64,000 bases of DNA, taken from Verrucomicrobiaceae bacterium. GTDB taxonomy: Bacteria > Verrucomicrobiota > Verrucomicrobiia > Verrucomicrobiales > Akkermansiaceae. Every line of letters starts with the position of its first letter. Within the stretch, counting starts at the first letter, position 1. Shown piece by piece: positions 24,149 through 33,522 of this stretch. The position numbers and the translations under genes are program-made. The stretch is taken from positions 1-64,000 of the forward strand of contig JAIXOR010000017.1 in assembly GCA_027486655.1 (NCBI GenBank), read 5' to 3'. The notes below the pieces were generated by a model. That model did not search any database, was not told the origin of the DNA, and saw only the letters and a program-made list of their open reading frames with translations.

Positions 24149-26086
24149 ATGCCACGCCGCATCCTTTGCAAAGCCATCCCCGCCCTGTTCGTTCTGGGCG
24201 TCCTTGTATCTGCCTCCGCCGAGACAAAGCCGCCCAAGCCCGCCACGGTGCCCGGGGTGCTCAATGGCGATTTTGAAAAAGGCACGATTGGTCACTGGAA
24301 GGATGGCAAGGTCAGCAAAGCTGCCATTTCATCAATCGCCCACACCGGGAAGCATGCTCTCGCGCTGGGTCCGGAGCGTGCGATGTGTTCGCAGATCGTC
24401 CCCGTCATCGCGGACAGCCGCTATCGTCTGACCGCCCATGTGCGGACGGAAGCAGGTGCGGAGGAAGTGCAATTGATGGCCAGCAACTTCGGCGGCGTGA
24501 AGACGTCCGTTTCCAGCGCATTGACCGAATACAGTCCGATCCACCTGGATTTCGTAACCGCGCACACGGCGAAGGAGGTGCTCATCACACTGATCCATCC
24601 GGGCGGTCCGGGGAAAGGTTATGTGGACGATGTGAAACTGACCCGCCTCGGAAACGCACCGCCGCCGGTGATCGAGGAGTTCATGAAAGCCACTCCACGA
24701 CCCATCGAGGAGGAAGGCGGTGCCGCGATGCAACCGGACAAGACGCTCGATTGGTTCCAGGACGCGAAGTTCGGCATGTTCATCCACTGGGGCGTTTACT
24801 CGTCCATGCCAGAAGGTTCGGAATGGGTCATGCACCAGCAGGCCTACACGCCCGAGGTCTATCAGAAACGGGCGGAGGATCCGCTCAACGGATTCACTGC
24901 TGCCAAATACAACCCGGCAGACTGGGCGAAGCTCGCGAAGACCGCCGGCATGAAATACATGGTGCTGACCACGCGGCATCACGATGGGTATGCCTTGTTC
25001 GACAGCCGTCATGAAAACAGTTGGAATGCCTTCAGGCATCTCACGCGCGACCTCGTCCGCGAATACTGCGATGCCGCGCGCGAGGCGGGCTTGCACGTCG
25101 GCTTGTATTACTCACCGATGAGCTGGCGCTACCCCGGCTATTACGACATCAACGGCACGGACTGCAAACCCAACGTCTGGGGCTACAAGACCGACCCTGC
25201 GCACAAGGAAAACGCGCGGCTCATGAAGGAAGAAGTCTATGAGCAGGTGAACCGTCTGCTTTCCAGCTACGGGCCGATCGAATACATGTTCTGGGATGGC
25301 GGCTGGCTCGGGCAAACGAAGGATCCGGCGATGGAGGACCGCTTCTGGGATACAGGCATGTTCCAGAATCCGGGCAACGAATGGCCGGTTCCTGATCGTT
25401 ACACCGTGCGGGATGAAACCACCGGCAAGCCGCTTGGCATCATGGGCATGGTGCGGCGTCACCAACCCCGAATGCTCGTCAACGAACGCTTCGGCTGGGT
25501 GGGCGACATTCATGGTGAGGAAGGCAGCGCCGCGGTGGGTGGCCCGATCCGCGTGCAGGCGATGGAGAAATGCATGAGCCTGATGAAAGGTGGCTGGGGC
25601 TATCGTCCGGACCGCCCGGTGGTCTCCTTCGAAGAGGTCGCCGTCTATCTATCCGATTGTGCGGTGCGCAACATCAACTACCTGCTGAACGTGACCCCGG
25701 ATCGTGAAGGTGTGATTCCCCGGAACCAATGCGAGGTGCTGGAGCGGATGGGACAATGGCTGGAAAAAACCGGCACCGCCATCCACAAGACGCGAGGCGG
25801 ACCCTGGCAACCGCAGTTTGGCGAATTCGGATTCACCTACCGTGACGAGAAGATCTACGCGCATGTTTTCGCCGGTTACCGCGACCGTGCAAAGAACACC
25901 TTCCGGACACACTCCATCGGCAGACATTCCGTCAAAAGCGTCAAGGACCTTGCCACGGGCAAGGCGCTGCCATGGACCTTGAACGACGACAAAACCATTC
26001 TCATCAACGATGTGGATTACACCGTGAACCCGGCTGTCACGATTCTGGAAATCACGCTCAACGACAGAATCGAACTTCCCGAATGA
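24149..26086 (+). CDS. Secreted GH29 alpha-L-fucosidase with N-terminal carbohydrate-binding module
   Basis: A 645-residue enzyme predicted to release alpha-L-fucose. Signal peptide MPRRILCKAIPALFVLGVLVSASA (ATG 24149, preferred to an in-frame start at 24104). Residues about 35-160 form a CBM4/9-like beta-sandwich (VLNGDFEKGTIGHWKDG). The GH29 barrel starts at WFQDAKFGMFIHWGVYS and includes TTRHHDGYALFDS and EYMFWDGGW, whose Asp is the likely nucleophile. The C-terminal beta domain ends at TGA 26084. The same frame continues after this stop into a Calx-beta module, listed separately. It follows the GH16 gene by 49 bp. Confidence 0.9.
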   Translation: MPRRILCKAIPALFVLGVLVSASAETKPPKPATVPGVLNGDFEKGTIGHWKDGKVSKAAISSIAHTGKHALALGPERAMCSQIVPVIADSRYRLTAHVRTEAGAEEVQLMASNFGGVKTSVSSALTEYSPIHLDFVTAHTAKEVLITLIHPGGPGKGYVDDVKLTRLGNAPPPVIEEFMKATPRPIEEEGGAAMQPDKTLDWFQDAKFGMFIHWGVYSSMPEGSEWVMHQQAYTPEVYQKRAEDPLNGFTAAKYNPADWAKLAKTAGMKYMVLTTRHHDGYALFDSRHENSWNAFRHLTRDLVREYCDAAREAGLHVGLYYSPMSWRYPGYYDINGTDCKPNVWGYKTDPAHKENARLMKEEVYEQVNRLLSSYGPIEYMFWDGGWLGQTKDPAMEDRFWDTGMFQNPGNEWPVPDRYTVRDETTGKPLGIMGMVRRHQPRMLVNERFGWVGDIHGEEGSAAVGGPIRVQAMEKCMSLMKGGWGYRPDRPVVSFEEVAVYLSDCAVRNINYLLNVTPDREGVIPRNQCEVLERMGQWLEKTGTAIHKTRGGPWQPQFGEFGFTYRDEKIYAHVFAGYRDRAKNTFRTHSIGRHSVKSVKDLATGKALPWTLNDDKTILINDVDYTVNPAVTILEITLNDRIELPE

Positions 26087-26455
26087 TGCCATTCAGACGG
26101 TGACGAGGTGGTTCGCCGCGGCTTTACTCTTGCCACCTTGGACCGCATCCAGGGGAAGCTCGTCGTGGATTCCGCATTCATCGAGGTGAAGCTAAGCAAG
26201 CCCGTGACCACCGAAGTTCTGCTCGAATACACACTGGGGGGAACGGCTAAACTCAAGGCCGATTACACAGGCCCGAAAGCGGTTCTCTCGATGCTTGTTC
26301 CGCGCGACAAGGCTTCCTTCCGGATTCCGGTGCGACCGGTGGATGACAACCACAAGGAGACCTCGGAGAACATCGTGTTCAAGCTCGCCAAGAACGACGG
26401 ATACATCGTCGGGGAAATGGACTCGGTGAAGATCAAGATCAACGACAACGACTGA
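26087..26455 (+). pseudogene. Orphan Calx-beta module in frame behind the fucosidase stop
   Basis: After TGA 26084 the fucosidase frame stays open for 122 codons. From about 26110 it encodes a Calx-beta-like domain: VDSAFIEVKLSKPVTTEVLLEYTLGGTAKLKADYTG, then FRIPVRPVDDNHKETSENIVFKLA and IKINDND, a calcium-binding beta-sandwich normally found as part of large extracellular proteins. It has no signal peptide and only a GTG (26108) as possible start. It is either the detached C-terminus of a once longer fucosidase or a product of stop-codon readthrough. A separate small gene is less likely. Confidence 0.6.
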
Positions 26456-26631
26456 GCCCGGGCGGGCCGGAGAATCCGGGCCACGCTGCGGGCAAAGAGG
26501 CTGGCAGAGAGGCCCGCCGGCAGTCGCGTGCGAATGGGCGAAACATTCCGTGGTGAGGCTTCGTTTTCATTCTCGTTCTTCTTTCGGAATGAGGTCGGGG
26601 GCCTTAGGCTTCCGGTCTTCGTCGCACGCTC

Positions 26632-27420
26632 ATGAACTCCTCCAGCTTCACTCTCACACTGGCCATTTCCGCGATGCTTGCCATCGGATTGCCTGGAGCC
26701 TCGGCAGCCGAGCCCGTAACCCGCGGCGAGAACAGTGCGATCATCCCCGTTCCCAAACTGGAGAACGACAGTTACGATTGGCACAAGCGCCACGAAGACG
26801 TCATGCGCGTGAAGGCTGTGATCGACCCGGAGATTGTATTGATCGGCGACTCGATCACCCATTTCTGGGCAGGCGAACCCAAGGCGCACACCGTGCGCGG
26901 TGCCAAGGCCTGGGAAGCCGAGTTCGGGAGATCCCGCGTGCTCAACCTCGGTTTCGGCTGGGACCGGACCCAAAACGTGCTCTGGCGCATCGATCATGGT
27001 GAACTCGACGGAATCAAGCCACGGGTTGTGGTCGTCAACATCGGCACCAACAACACAAGCCAGACCCCCAATGCCCGTCAGAACACCGCACCCGAGATTG
27101 CGGAAGGGGTGCGGACGGTATGCGAACGAATCCATGCAAAGCTGCCGGACGCGAAGATCCTTCTCATGGCGATCTTCCCGCGTGAGGAGAAACCGGATCA
27201 TCCGCGCCGCAGGTTGATCTCCGAGACCAATGGCCTGCTTGCCCGGATGGCGAAGGAGAAGGGATACGAATTCATCGATCCCGGCCCGGGTTTTCTCACA
27301 CCGGACGGGCTTCTCAGCCGGGATGTCATGCCCGATTTCTGCCATCCCTCCGAGAAGGGCTATCAGATCTGGGCCAACGCCTTGCGACCTTGGATCCAAG
27401 CGCCTGCATCCAAGCGCTGA
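26632..27420 (+). CDS. Secreted SGNH/GDSL esterase
   Basis: A 262-residue exported hydrolase. Signal peptide about residues 1-25 (LTLAISAMLAIGLPGASA). SGNH blocks: IVLIGDSITHFW (block I, nucleophile Ser), LNLGFGWDRTQNVLWR (Gly), VVVNIGTNNTS (Asn of block III), and DFCHPSEKGY (block V with Asp and His). It resembles platelet-activating-factor acetylhydrolase-like carbohydrate esterases, so removal of acetyl groups from glycans is likely. This fits its position in the glycan cluster. Confidence 0.88.
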   Translation: MNSSSFTLTLAISAMLAIGLPGASAAEPVTRGENSAIIPVPKLENDSYDWHKRHEDVMRVKAVIDPEIVLIGDSITHFWAGEPKAHTVRGAKAWEAEFGRSRVLNLGFGWDRTQNVLWRIDHGELDGIKPRVVVVNIGTNNTSQTPNARQNTAPEIAEGVRTVCERIHAKLPDAKILLMAIFPREEKPDHPRRRLISETNGLLARMAKEKGYEFIDPGPGFLTPDGLLSRDVMPDFCHPSEKGYQIWANALRPWIQAPASKR

Positions 27421-27529
27421 TGTTTCGTCCTCCACAGGCGCGCTTCCTTACCGCCATCTCCATTCCACCATGACCTCTCCCCACCGCGCGAAGACGCTCC
27501 GGCGTGTGGGCTGATTCCTGACTTTTCCC

Positions 27530-28858
27530 GTGCAATTTGAACCTGAGACCGGAACCCGGCGTGGCTTCCTGAAGACCACCGCTTTCGCGTTGGCAGCCGC
27601 CCCTTTGCTGGGACCGGAAGCCGACGGAGCTTCCATCAACCAGGCTGACGCGGTGGTTCCGGAAGAGATCGGCCCGGTTCTCGGGCATGTCGACGAACGC
27701 ACGCTTTGTTGCTTCATCCGGCCCCGCCAAGGTGGTCCGGTGACCCTCGCGCTGGCCGATGCCAGTGGCACCGAAATCAAGCGCCTGACGGTGGATGCAC
27801 GGCCGGAGAACGATGGGTGCGCGCACTTCATCGTGGACGGCCTCAGTCCCGGGACGATCTATCAGGGGCGCTTCTCCGGCGAGGACGGCTCAAGCCTCTT
27901 CGCGGGTGCGGAGTTCACGGTGAAGACTCCGGAAACAGCGGCCGCGGCGGATCGTGCCGTGCTCGGCATGGCTTCCTGCATCTCGAGCACCTCCTTCGAC
28001 GAAGTTTGGCAACAGGTCGAAAAACAGCGGGTCGAGGCCTTCTGTCTTTTAGGCGACTCACCTTACATCGACTCAAACGACCTCGCCGCGAACCGCCGGG
28101 CCCGCAGGCTTTTCTGGGGGCATCTTCCCACTCTCAGGAAACTCGCCCGCAGCATCCCCTTCTGGAATACCTGGGACGATCATGACTTCGGCAAAAACGA
28201 CTCGGACGGCCTGATGCCGAAAAAGGAAAACATCCGCCGCGCCTTCGTCGAATACAACGCGCTTCTGACCTGCGGGCAGGATGGGCAGGGAATCCACACC
28301 CGCTTTCGCCGCGGACCGATCGAGGTCTGGCTGATCGACGACCGCTGGTTTTCCCAAACCGCAAGTTCCTGGGCGGATCCTTCCCAGAAGACCTGCATCG
28401 GCATGGAACAGTGGCAGTGGCTCCAGCGCACGCTCAAGGAATCCACCGCGCCCTTCAAGATCCTCTGCACCGGCATGGTCTGGTATCCGAAGGGCAACCG
28501 TGAGAAGGACCATTGGGAAACCTACTCGTCGGAACGCGAGGCGATCTTCGCGTTCATTCAGAAGGAGAGGATTCCGGGAGTCGTGCTCGTCTCGGGTGAC
28601 ATCCATGTGAGCCGCCATCACGACTACGGCCGCGAACGACTCGGCTACCCCTTGCACGAGTGTGTGGTATCCCCGATGCATCAAAGCGTCATTCCCTCGC
28701 TGGATGTGCCCCACCCCGCCCGGGTATGGAGCAAGCCCGAGCCGCATGTGTTCCTCGTCCTCAATGCCACATGCGAAAGACTGGACCTGCGCTGGATCAA
28801 TGCGTCCGGCACGGTGATCCACTCGTTTCAACTCAAGGCCACCGAGCTCGGAGCCTGA
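27530..28858 (+). CDS. PhoD-like metallophosphatase with Tat signal
   Basis: A 442-residue protein starting at GTG 27530. The N-terminus carries a twin-arginine signal (TRRGFLKTTAFALAAAPLL). A fibronectin-like N-terminal domain (FIRPRQGGPVTLALAD) precedes the phosphatase core. That core contains LGDSPYIDSND, FWNTWDDHDFGKND and VLVSGDIHVSRHH, the Asp/Asn/His metal ligands of the PhoD family. These are calcium/iron phosphodiesterases or alkaline phosphatases of the periplasm. In verrucomicrobia such genes often sit in glycan loci, so the substrate need not be simple phosphate esters. Confidence 0.85.
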   Translation: MQFEPETGTRRGFLKTTAFALAAAPLLGPEADGASINQADAVVPEEIGPVLGHVDERTLCCFIRPRQGGPVTLALADASGTEIKRLTVDARPENDGCAHFIVDGLSPGTIYQGRFSGEDGSSLFAGAEFTVKTPETAAAADRAVLGMASCISSTSFDEVWQQVEKQRVEAFCLLGDSPYIDSNDLAANRRARRLFWGHLPTLRKLARSIPFWNTWDDHDFGKNDSDGLMPKKENIRRAFVEYNALLTCGQDGQGIHTRFRRGPIEVWLIDDRWFSQTASSWADPSQKTCIGMEQWQWLQRTLKESTAPFKILCTGMVWYPKGNREKDHWETYSSEREAIFAFIQKERIPGVVLVSGDIHVSRHHDYGRERLGYPLHECVVSPMHQSVIPSLDVPHPARVWSKPEPHVFLVLNATCERLDLRWINASGTVIHSFQLKATELGA

Positions 28859-29044
28859 CCGCAACGGCCTCACGCTCAAACCAGCCGTATTCACGGGATG
28901 GAGGGACCGACAAGGCGGACTGCCGGTCGGCGTATCGAATCGGGGAACGCATGATCATGGTGACATCCCGCGCGAGCATTCAGCCCGCGCAGCCGTTCAT
29001 CTAACAGCCGAGTCCCGACAACCCATGATCCATCACTCAACGAC

Positions 29045-31504
29045 ATGAAACGCCACCTCATTCCATGGATCGGAGTTGCGACCGCTCTGCCGGTGTTTGC
29101 CTGCCCGCGGTGCCTCGACCTGCCGCCCGCCCTTGAAACCCATGCCAGGCAGGCGGATGTGTTTCATTTCCTGCCGGATGGTTCCACCCGTTTCGGCGGG
29201 CCAGTGGGCGACCTGATGCGGGTGACTGCCGGAGAGTGGTTCGATGCGAAGACGCTTGCCGAGATGGCGGATGTGTTCCGCCGGCGTCCGAATGGATTCG
29301 CCACCGGGGAGTTCTGGGGAAAGGCCACCCGCGCGCTCAGCCGTCACGTCGCCGCCACCGGTGATCCGCGCTTGCGGGCGCTGCTGGATGCCACTCTTGC
29401 CGACCTCATCTCCACCCAGGATGCGAACGGCTGCATCAGCGGCTACAAGCCGGACCGACAACCCTACAACACCGATGTGTGGGACCGGAAATACGTCCTT
29501 CTTGGACTGCTGCACGGCTACTCCGTCACTCGGGATCCCAAGGTGCTCGAGGCCGCGAAGCGTGCGGCCGATCACATGCTCACGCAGCTCGGCCCGCCGC
29601 CGAAGGTCCGGGTTTATGATACCCACTACATCACGCATCCGCCACGGCAGGAGGGAGGATTCCAAGGGATGGAGTCCACCTCGGTGCTCGAACCGTTCGC
29701 GTGGCTTCACTTGCTCACCGGCAAGAAGGAGTATCTCGATTTCTGCCGTTATCTGATCGACGAAGAGGGAGGTTCGAAGCGGGGCAGCATCTTCAAGGCC
29801 GCTCTAACAGGAGGCGATGTCAAAGACTTCGGCGGCGACGGAACACCGCGCGGGACGGTTGCCCATGCCTACAACATCATCTCGGTGTTCGAAGGCATGT
29901 CGCAGTACCACCGCGCGACCGGCGAGGCGAAATGGAGGCAGGCGATCTTCAATGTGCACCGCAACATCACCGAGAAGGAAAACACGATCATCGGGGCGTC
30001 GTGCGGACTCGGCCCCAACCAGGGGCTGGCCTCGACCGAGCAGTTCAGCCTCACCGCGTTTCACCAGACGCTGCCGGTCCAGGAAGGCCTTGAGGGCTGC
30101 ACCCATGCGCGCTGGATGGGGCTCAATCTCCATCTGCTCCGCCTGACCGGCGACCCGGCTTACGCGGACGCCTTCGAGGTGACACTTTACAACTCCCTGT
30201 TAGGGTCCGTGCGTCCGGATGGAAAGCAGGTGGACTATCACACCTGGCTCAATGGCACCCGACCGGCGAAGATGAACTACCGGCAGACCTTCAACGGCAA
30301 GGTGATCACCTGTTGTGTGTTCAATGTGCTGGACTCCCTGGCTTTGCCCGCATCGGCCGCGGTGATGCTCGATCGCGAGGGCCCTGTGATGAATCTCTAT
30401 CTACCGGGATCCACCGAGTTCGAGACGCCGCAAACCGGCAAGGTCCGGCTTGTCACGGAGACCGACTATCCCCGGACCGGCAAGGTGCTTGTCAGGATCG
30501 AGGCCACCGGCGGCAAGCGCTTTCCCATCCGCTTTCGGATTCCCGGCTGGAGCACGCACAGCCGCGTGGTCTCCGCGGGTGAAACCATGGCGGCCACGCC
30601 GGGTTCGTATGTTCCGGTCGAACGGGAATGGAAGATCGGCGACACGGTGGAGCTGGATTTCGATCTGAGCACCCGGCTGGTTTCGCCGCCCCTTGGCACT
30701 CCGGTGGCCGGACGCGGGTTCCGCGCCCTGACACGCGGACCGCTGGTGCTGGCGCGCGACCGGCGGCTTGGTGGAGACCTGCATGAGGGAGTGGAAATCA
30801 AGGCCGATGAGAAACTCACGGTCGAGGCCTCGCCGATGGAGCCGATCCCCGGTTCGTGGGTGCGCTTGTCCATCCCGACGAAACAGGGTGGCCGCTTCGA
30901 GGTGATGGACTTCGCCTCATCCGGCAACACCTGGGATGCCCGATCCGAAAGGATGACATGGATTCCCTTGCCCGGCGCGACGCCGCCACGATGGATTTGG
31001 TTTGCCGGGGATGCCCGCGGCGGTGTGGAAGCGCCCGTGGGCAAACGCTGGTTCCGCAAGACCGTACGAGCTCCGGAAGGCAGGTCGATCCGAGCGGTCC
31101 GGGCGGCGGTGGCGGCCGACAATTCGTGCACGATCCATTTCAACGGAGCCTTGGCCGGTTCCGGAAACAACTGGCAGCAGCCTGCAAAGTTCGAACATCC
31201 CCTCGCGGCACCGGCGAAGGAACTCGTGATCGCCATCGAGGCGGAGAACACCGTCTATCAGGGTCCGAACGCCGCGGGTTTGATCGGAATCTTCGACGTC
31301 ACCCTCGACGACGGGAGCGTGCTGACGTCGCCCACCGGCGGCTCATGGAAGTCCGCCAGCGGGGAGGAAGCGGGTTGGAATCAACCCGGCTTCGATGACA
31401 GCGCATGGAAGGAAGCACGGGTGCTCGGCGCAAACGGCATCCCTCCCTGGAAACGCGTCGCGCTGACCGACAGGGAGGATTTCAAGGGCGGGCTCGGTTT
31501 CTAA
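29045..31504 (+). CDS. Secreted GH127-like beta-L-arabinofuranosidase
   Basis: An 819-residue protein of the DUF1680/GH127 type. After a signal peptide (MKRHLIPWIGVATALPVFA) the (alpha/alpha)6 barrel carries EGCTHARWMGLNLHLLRLTGDPAYAD, with the conserved Glu and Cys region, and ITCCVFNVLDSLAL, matching the family's Cys pair near the active site. Family enzymes cleave beta-L-arabinofuranosides using a zinc-bound cysteine. A C-terminal beta region (about 640-815) looks like a galactose-binding-type module (IHFNGALAGSGNNWQQ, WNQPGFDDSAWKEA). It is the last gene of the cluster that starts with GH16. Confidence 0.82.
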   Translation: MKRHLIPWIGVATALPVFACPRCLDLPPALETHARQADVFHFLPDGSTRFGGPVGDLMRVTAGEWFDAKTLAEMADVFRRRPNGFATGEFWGKATRALSRHVAATGDPRLRALLDATLADLISTQDANGCISGYKPDRQPYNTDVWDRKYVLLGLLHGYSVTRDPKVLEAAKRAADHMLTQLGPPPKVRVYDTHYITHPPRQEGGFQGMESTSVLEPFAWLHLLTGKKEYLDFCRYLIDEEGGSKRGSIFKAALTGGDVKDFGGDGTPRGTVAHAYNIISVFEGMSQYHRATGEAKWRQAIFNVHRNITEKENTIIGASCGLGPNQGLASTEQFSLTAFHQTLPVQEGLEGCTHARWMGLNLHLLRLTGDPAYADAFEVTLYNSLLGSVRPDGKQVDYHTWLNGTRPAKMNYRQTFNGKVITCCVFNVLDSLALPASAAVMLDREGPVMNLYLPGSTEFETPQTGKVRLVTETDYPRTGKVLVRIEATGGKRFPIRFRIPGWSTHSRVVSAGETMAATPGSYVPVEREWKIGDTVELDFDLSTRLVSPPLGTPVAGRGFRALTRGPLVLARDRRLGGDLHEGVEIKADEKLTVEASPMEPIPGSWVRLSIPTKQGGRFEVMDFASSGNTWDARSERMTWIPLPGATPPRWIWFAGDARGGVEAPVGKRWFRKTVRAPEGRSIRAVRAAVAADNSCTIHFNGALAGSGNNWQQPAKFEHPLAAPAKELVIAIEAENTVYQGPNAAGLIGIFDVTLDDGSVLTSPTGGSWKSASGEEAGWNQPGFDDSAWKEARVLGANGIPPWKRVALTDREDFKGGLGF

Positions 31505-31600
31505 CCATCCAAGGCCGGGAGGCGAATCGCGAGCGGGCTGGCGGAATCGGCCACTCGTTTCGCTTGGCAAGGACGGCGGACCCGTTTTAAGCCCCGCGCG

Positions 31601-31999
31601 ATGTTTTCCCATGAACCCATAGAATGGCCGGACGAGGTGGAGGTGTTGATCGACCGACTGGAGCGCGAGTCGTCCAAGCGGGCCTTGAACCGTGAGGAGC
31701 GGGCGCTGATGGATGTGTATGAGACGGTGCCGGTGCTTGAGGGCGAGGACGGCCTGCACGGTTTCTGGCAGAGCGGTGTGGACCACCAGCGGGTGATCAA
31801 TTCCTTCGAGCTGATCGGGGCGACCATGATGGTTGACCCGCTGAATGCCAGCCGCTGGTGCGAGACGCGGCCGGAGGACCGCTACGATTACAGCGAAACC
31901 GAGGAGGAATACCTATCGACGATCGAAGAGGATCTATTCTCCGGGATGGACGAGCTTCTAGATCTGGTGCTGGCGTTCATCGAGGAGGAGCTGGGCTAG
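31601..31999 (+). CDS. Small acidic protein, possibly DUF4375 (DMP19)-like
   Basis: A 132-residue, strongly acidic cytoplasmic protein. LNREERALMDVYETVPVLEGEDGLHGFWQSG and VINSFELIGA resemble the DUF4375/DMP19 fold, whose members are small helical proteins of unclear role. The C-terminus is a Glu/Asp-rich helix (YLSTIEEDLFSGMDELLDLVLAFIEEEL). No signal peptide. It is not obviously linked to the neighbouring glycan genes. Confidence 0.6.
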   Translation: MFSHEPIEWPDEVEVLIDRLERESSKRALNREERALMDVYETVPVLEGEDGLHGFWQSGVDHQRVINSFELIGATMMVDPLNASRWCETRPEDRYDYSETEEEYLSTIEEDLFSGMDELLDLVLAFIEEELG

Positions 32000-32049
32000 G
32001 GTGCCGGGATTTCCCGGAGTTTCCAGCCCGTGTCCGCCCGGCGGCGGGC

Positions 32050-33516
32050 TCAGGCAAACCAATCCTTGATGACCTTGGCGGGCTCCACACCGGTGAGGCG
32101 TTGGTCGAGGCCTTGGAACTTGAACGAGAGTCGCTCGTGCTCGAGGCCGAGGGCGTGGAGGATGGTGGCGTGGAGGTCGCGGATGTGGGCGGGATCCTTG
32201 ACGATGTTGTAGGACATCTCATCGGTCTCGCCATAGACCTGGCCGCCCTTGATGCCGCCGCCGGCCATCCAGATGGTGAAGCAGCGCGGGTGGTGGTCGC
32301 GGCCGTAGTCCTTCTCGGAAAGGGCGCCCTGGCAGTAAACGGTGCGGCCGAATTCACCGCCCCAGATCACGAGCGTGTCTTCGAGCATGCCACGCTGCTT
32401 GAGGTCCTGAATGAGGCCGAAGCATCCCTGGTCCACGTCCTTGCACTGCGAGGCGAGGTCGCGCGGGAGGTTGCCGTGCTGGTCCCAGCCGCGGTGGAAG
32501 ATCTGGACGAAGCGCACGCCGCGTTCGAGGAGGCGGCGGGCCATGAGTGCCGAGTTGGCGAAGGTGCCACGCTTGCGGCTGTCGTCGCCGTAGAGCTGAT
32601 AGACCGAGTCGCTCTCGCCGGAGAGGTCGGTGAGTTCGGGGACGGAGGCCTGCATGCGGAAGGCCATTTCATACTGCTGCATGCGCACCTCGATGTCCGG
32701 ATCCTGGATGGCGGAGAGCGAGCGGCGGTTGAGTTCGTTGAGGCCGGTGAGCATCGAGCGGCGGGTCTCGCGGGAGATGCCGGGGGTGTCCTTGAGGTAG
32801 AGGACCGGATCACCGAGCGAGCGGAGGGCGACGCCGGCGAATTTACCGGGCAGGTAGCCGGCTCCCCAGAGGCGGTTGGAAATCGCCTGCACGTTGGCGT
32901 AAGGGGACGAGTGGGTGGCGTGGAGCACCACGAAGGACGGAAGCTCCTCGTTCATCGAACCCAGGCCGTAGGAGAGCCATGAGCCGAGCGAGGCTTTGCC
33001 GGCCTGCATGGAGCCGGTGTACACGAGCTGGTTGGCGGGCTCATGGTTGATGGCGTCCGTGTGCATCGATTTGATGATGCAGAGGTCGTCCACCATTTTT
33101 GAGTGCCATGGGAGCAGCTCGCTGACCCAGGCACCGGACTGGCCGTGTTGTTTGAAGTTGAAGATCGAGGGGGCCAGCGGGAAGGCGGCCTGGCCGGAGG
33201 TCATGCCGGTGAGGCGTTCGCCCTGTTGCTTGAGCCAGCCGTTGAGGTCTTCCTTGAAGCGTTTGCGAAGCTCCGGCTTGTAATCGAAGAGGTCCATCTG
33301 CGAGGGCGCTCCGATGAGGGAGATGTAGATGGCGCGCTTGGCTTTGGGGGCGATCTGCGGCATGGGCGGGGCCATGCCACCGAGTTTTTCGGCGGCGGCC
33401 ATGCCACGGGGGCCGAGCAGGGAGGCGAGGGCGGCCATGCCGAGGCCGGAGCCGGATTTCCGGAAGAACTGCCTGCGGCTGTAGGCGGTGTTGTGGAATT
33501 CGATCAAGGGGTTCAT
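32050..33516 (-). CDS. DUF1501 sulfatase-fold protein with Tat signal
   Basis: A 488-residue exported protein of the DUF1501 family. The N-terminus has a Tat-type motif [20 protein letters not shown]. The body has an alkaline-phosphatase/sulfatase-like fold with [22 protein letters not shown] near the start and [10 protein letters not shown] and [15 protein letters not shown] near the end, typical of the family. Partners are nearly always a DUF1549/1553 cytochrome-domain protein, as here 6 bp upstream in the same operon. The pair is characteristic of Planctomycetota and Verrucomicrobiota. The biochemical role is not established. Confidence 0.9.
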   Translation of the reverse strand: MNPLIEFHNTAYSRRQFFRKSGSGLGMAALASLLGPRGMAAAEKLGGMAPPMPQIAPKAKRAIYISLIGAPSQMDLFDYKPELRKRFKEDLNGWLKQQGERLTGMTSGQAAFPLAPSIFNFKQHGQSGAWVSELLPWHSKMVDDLCIIKSMHTDAINHEPANQLVYTGSMQAGKASLGSWLSYGLGSMNEELPSFVVLHATHSSPYANVQAISNRLWGAGYLPGKFAGVALRSLGDPVLYLKDTPGISRETRRSMLTGLNELNRRSLSAIQDPDIEVRMQQYEMAFRMQASVPELTDLSGESDSVYQLYGDDSRKRGTFANSALMARRLLERGVRFVQIFHRGWDQHGNLPRDLASQCKDVDQGCFGLIQDLKQRGMLEDTLVIWGGEFGRTVYCQGALSEKDYGRDHHPRCFTIWMAGGGIKGGQVYGETDEMSYNIVKDPAHIRDLHATILHALGLEHERLSFKFQGLDQRLTGVEPAKVIKDWFA

Positions 33517-33522
33517 CGCGGT

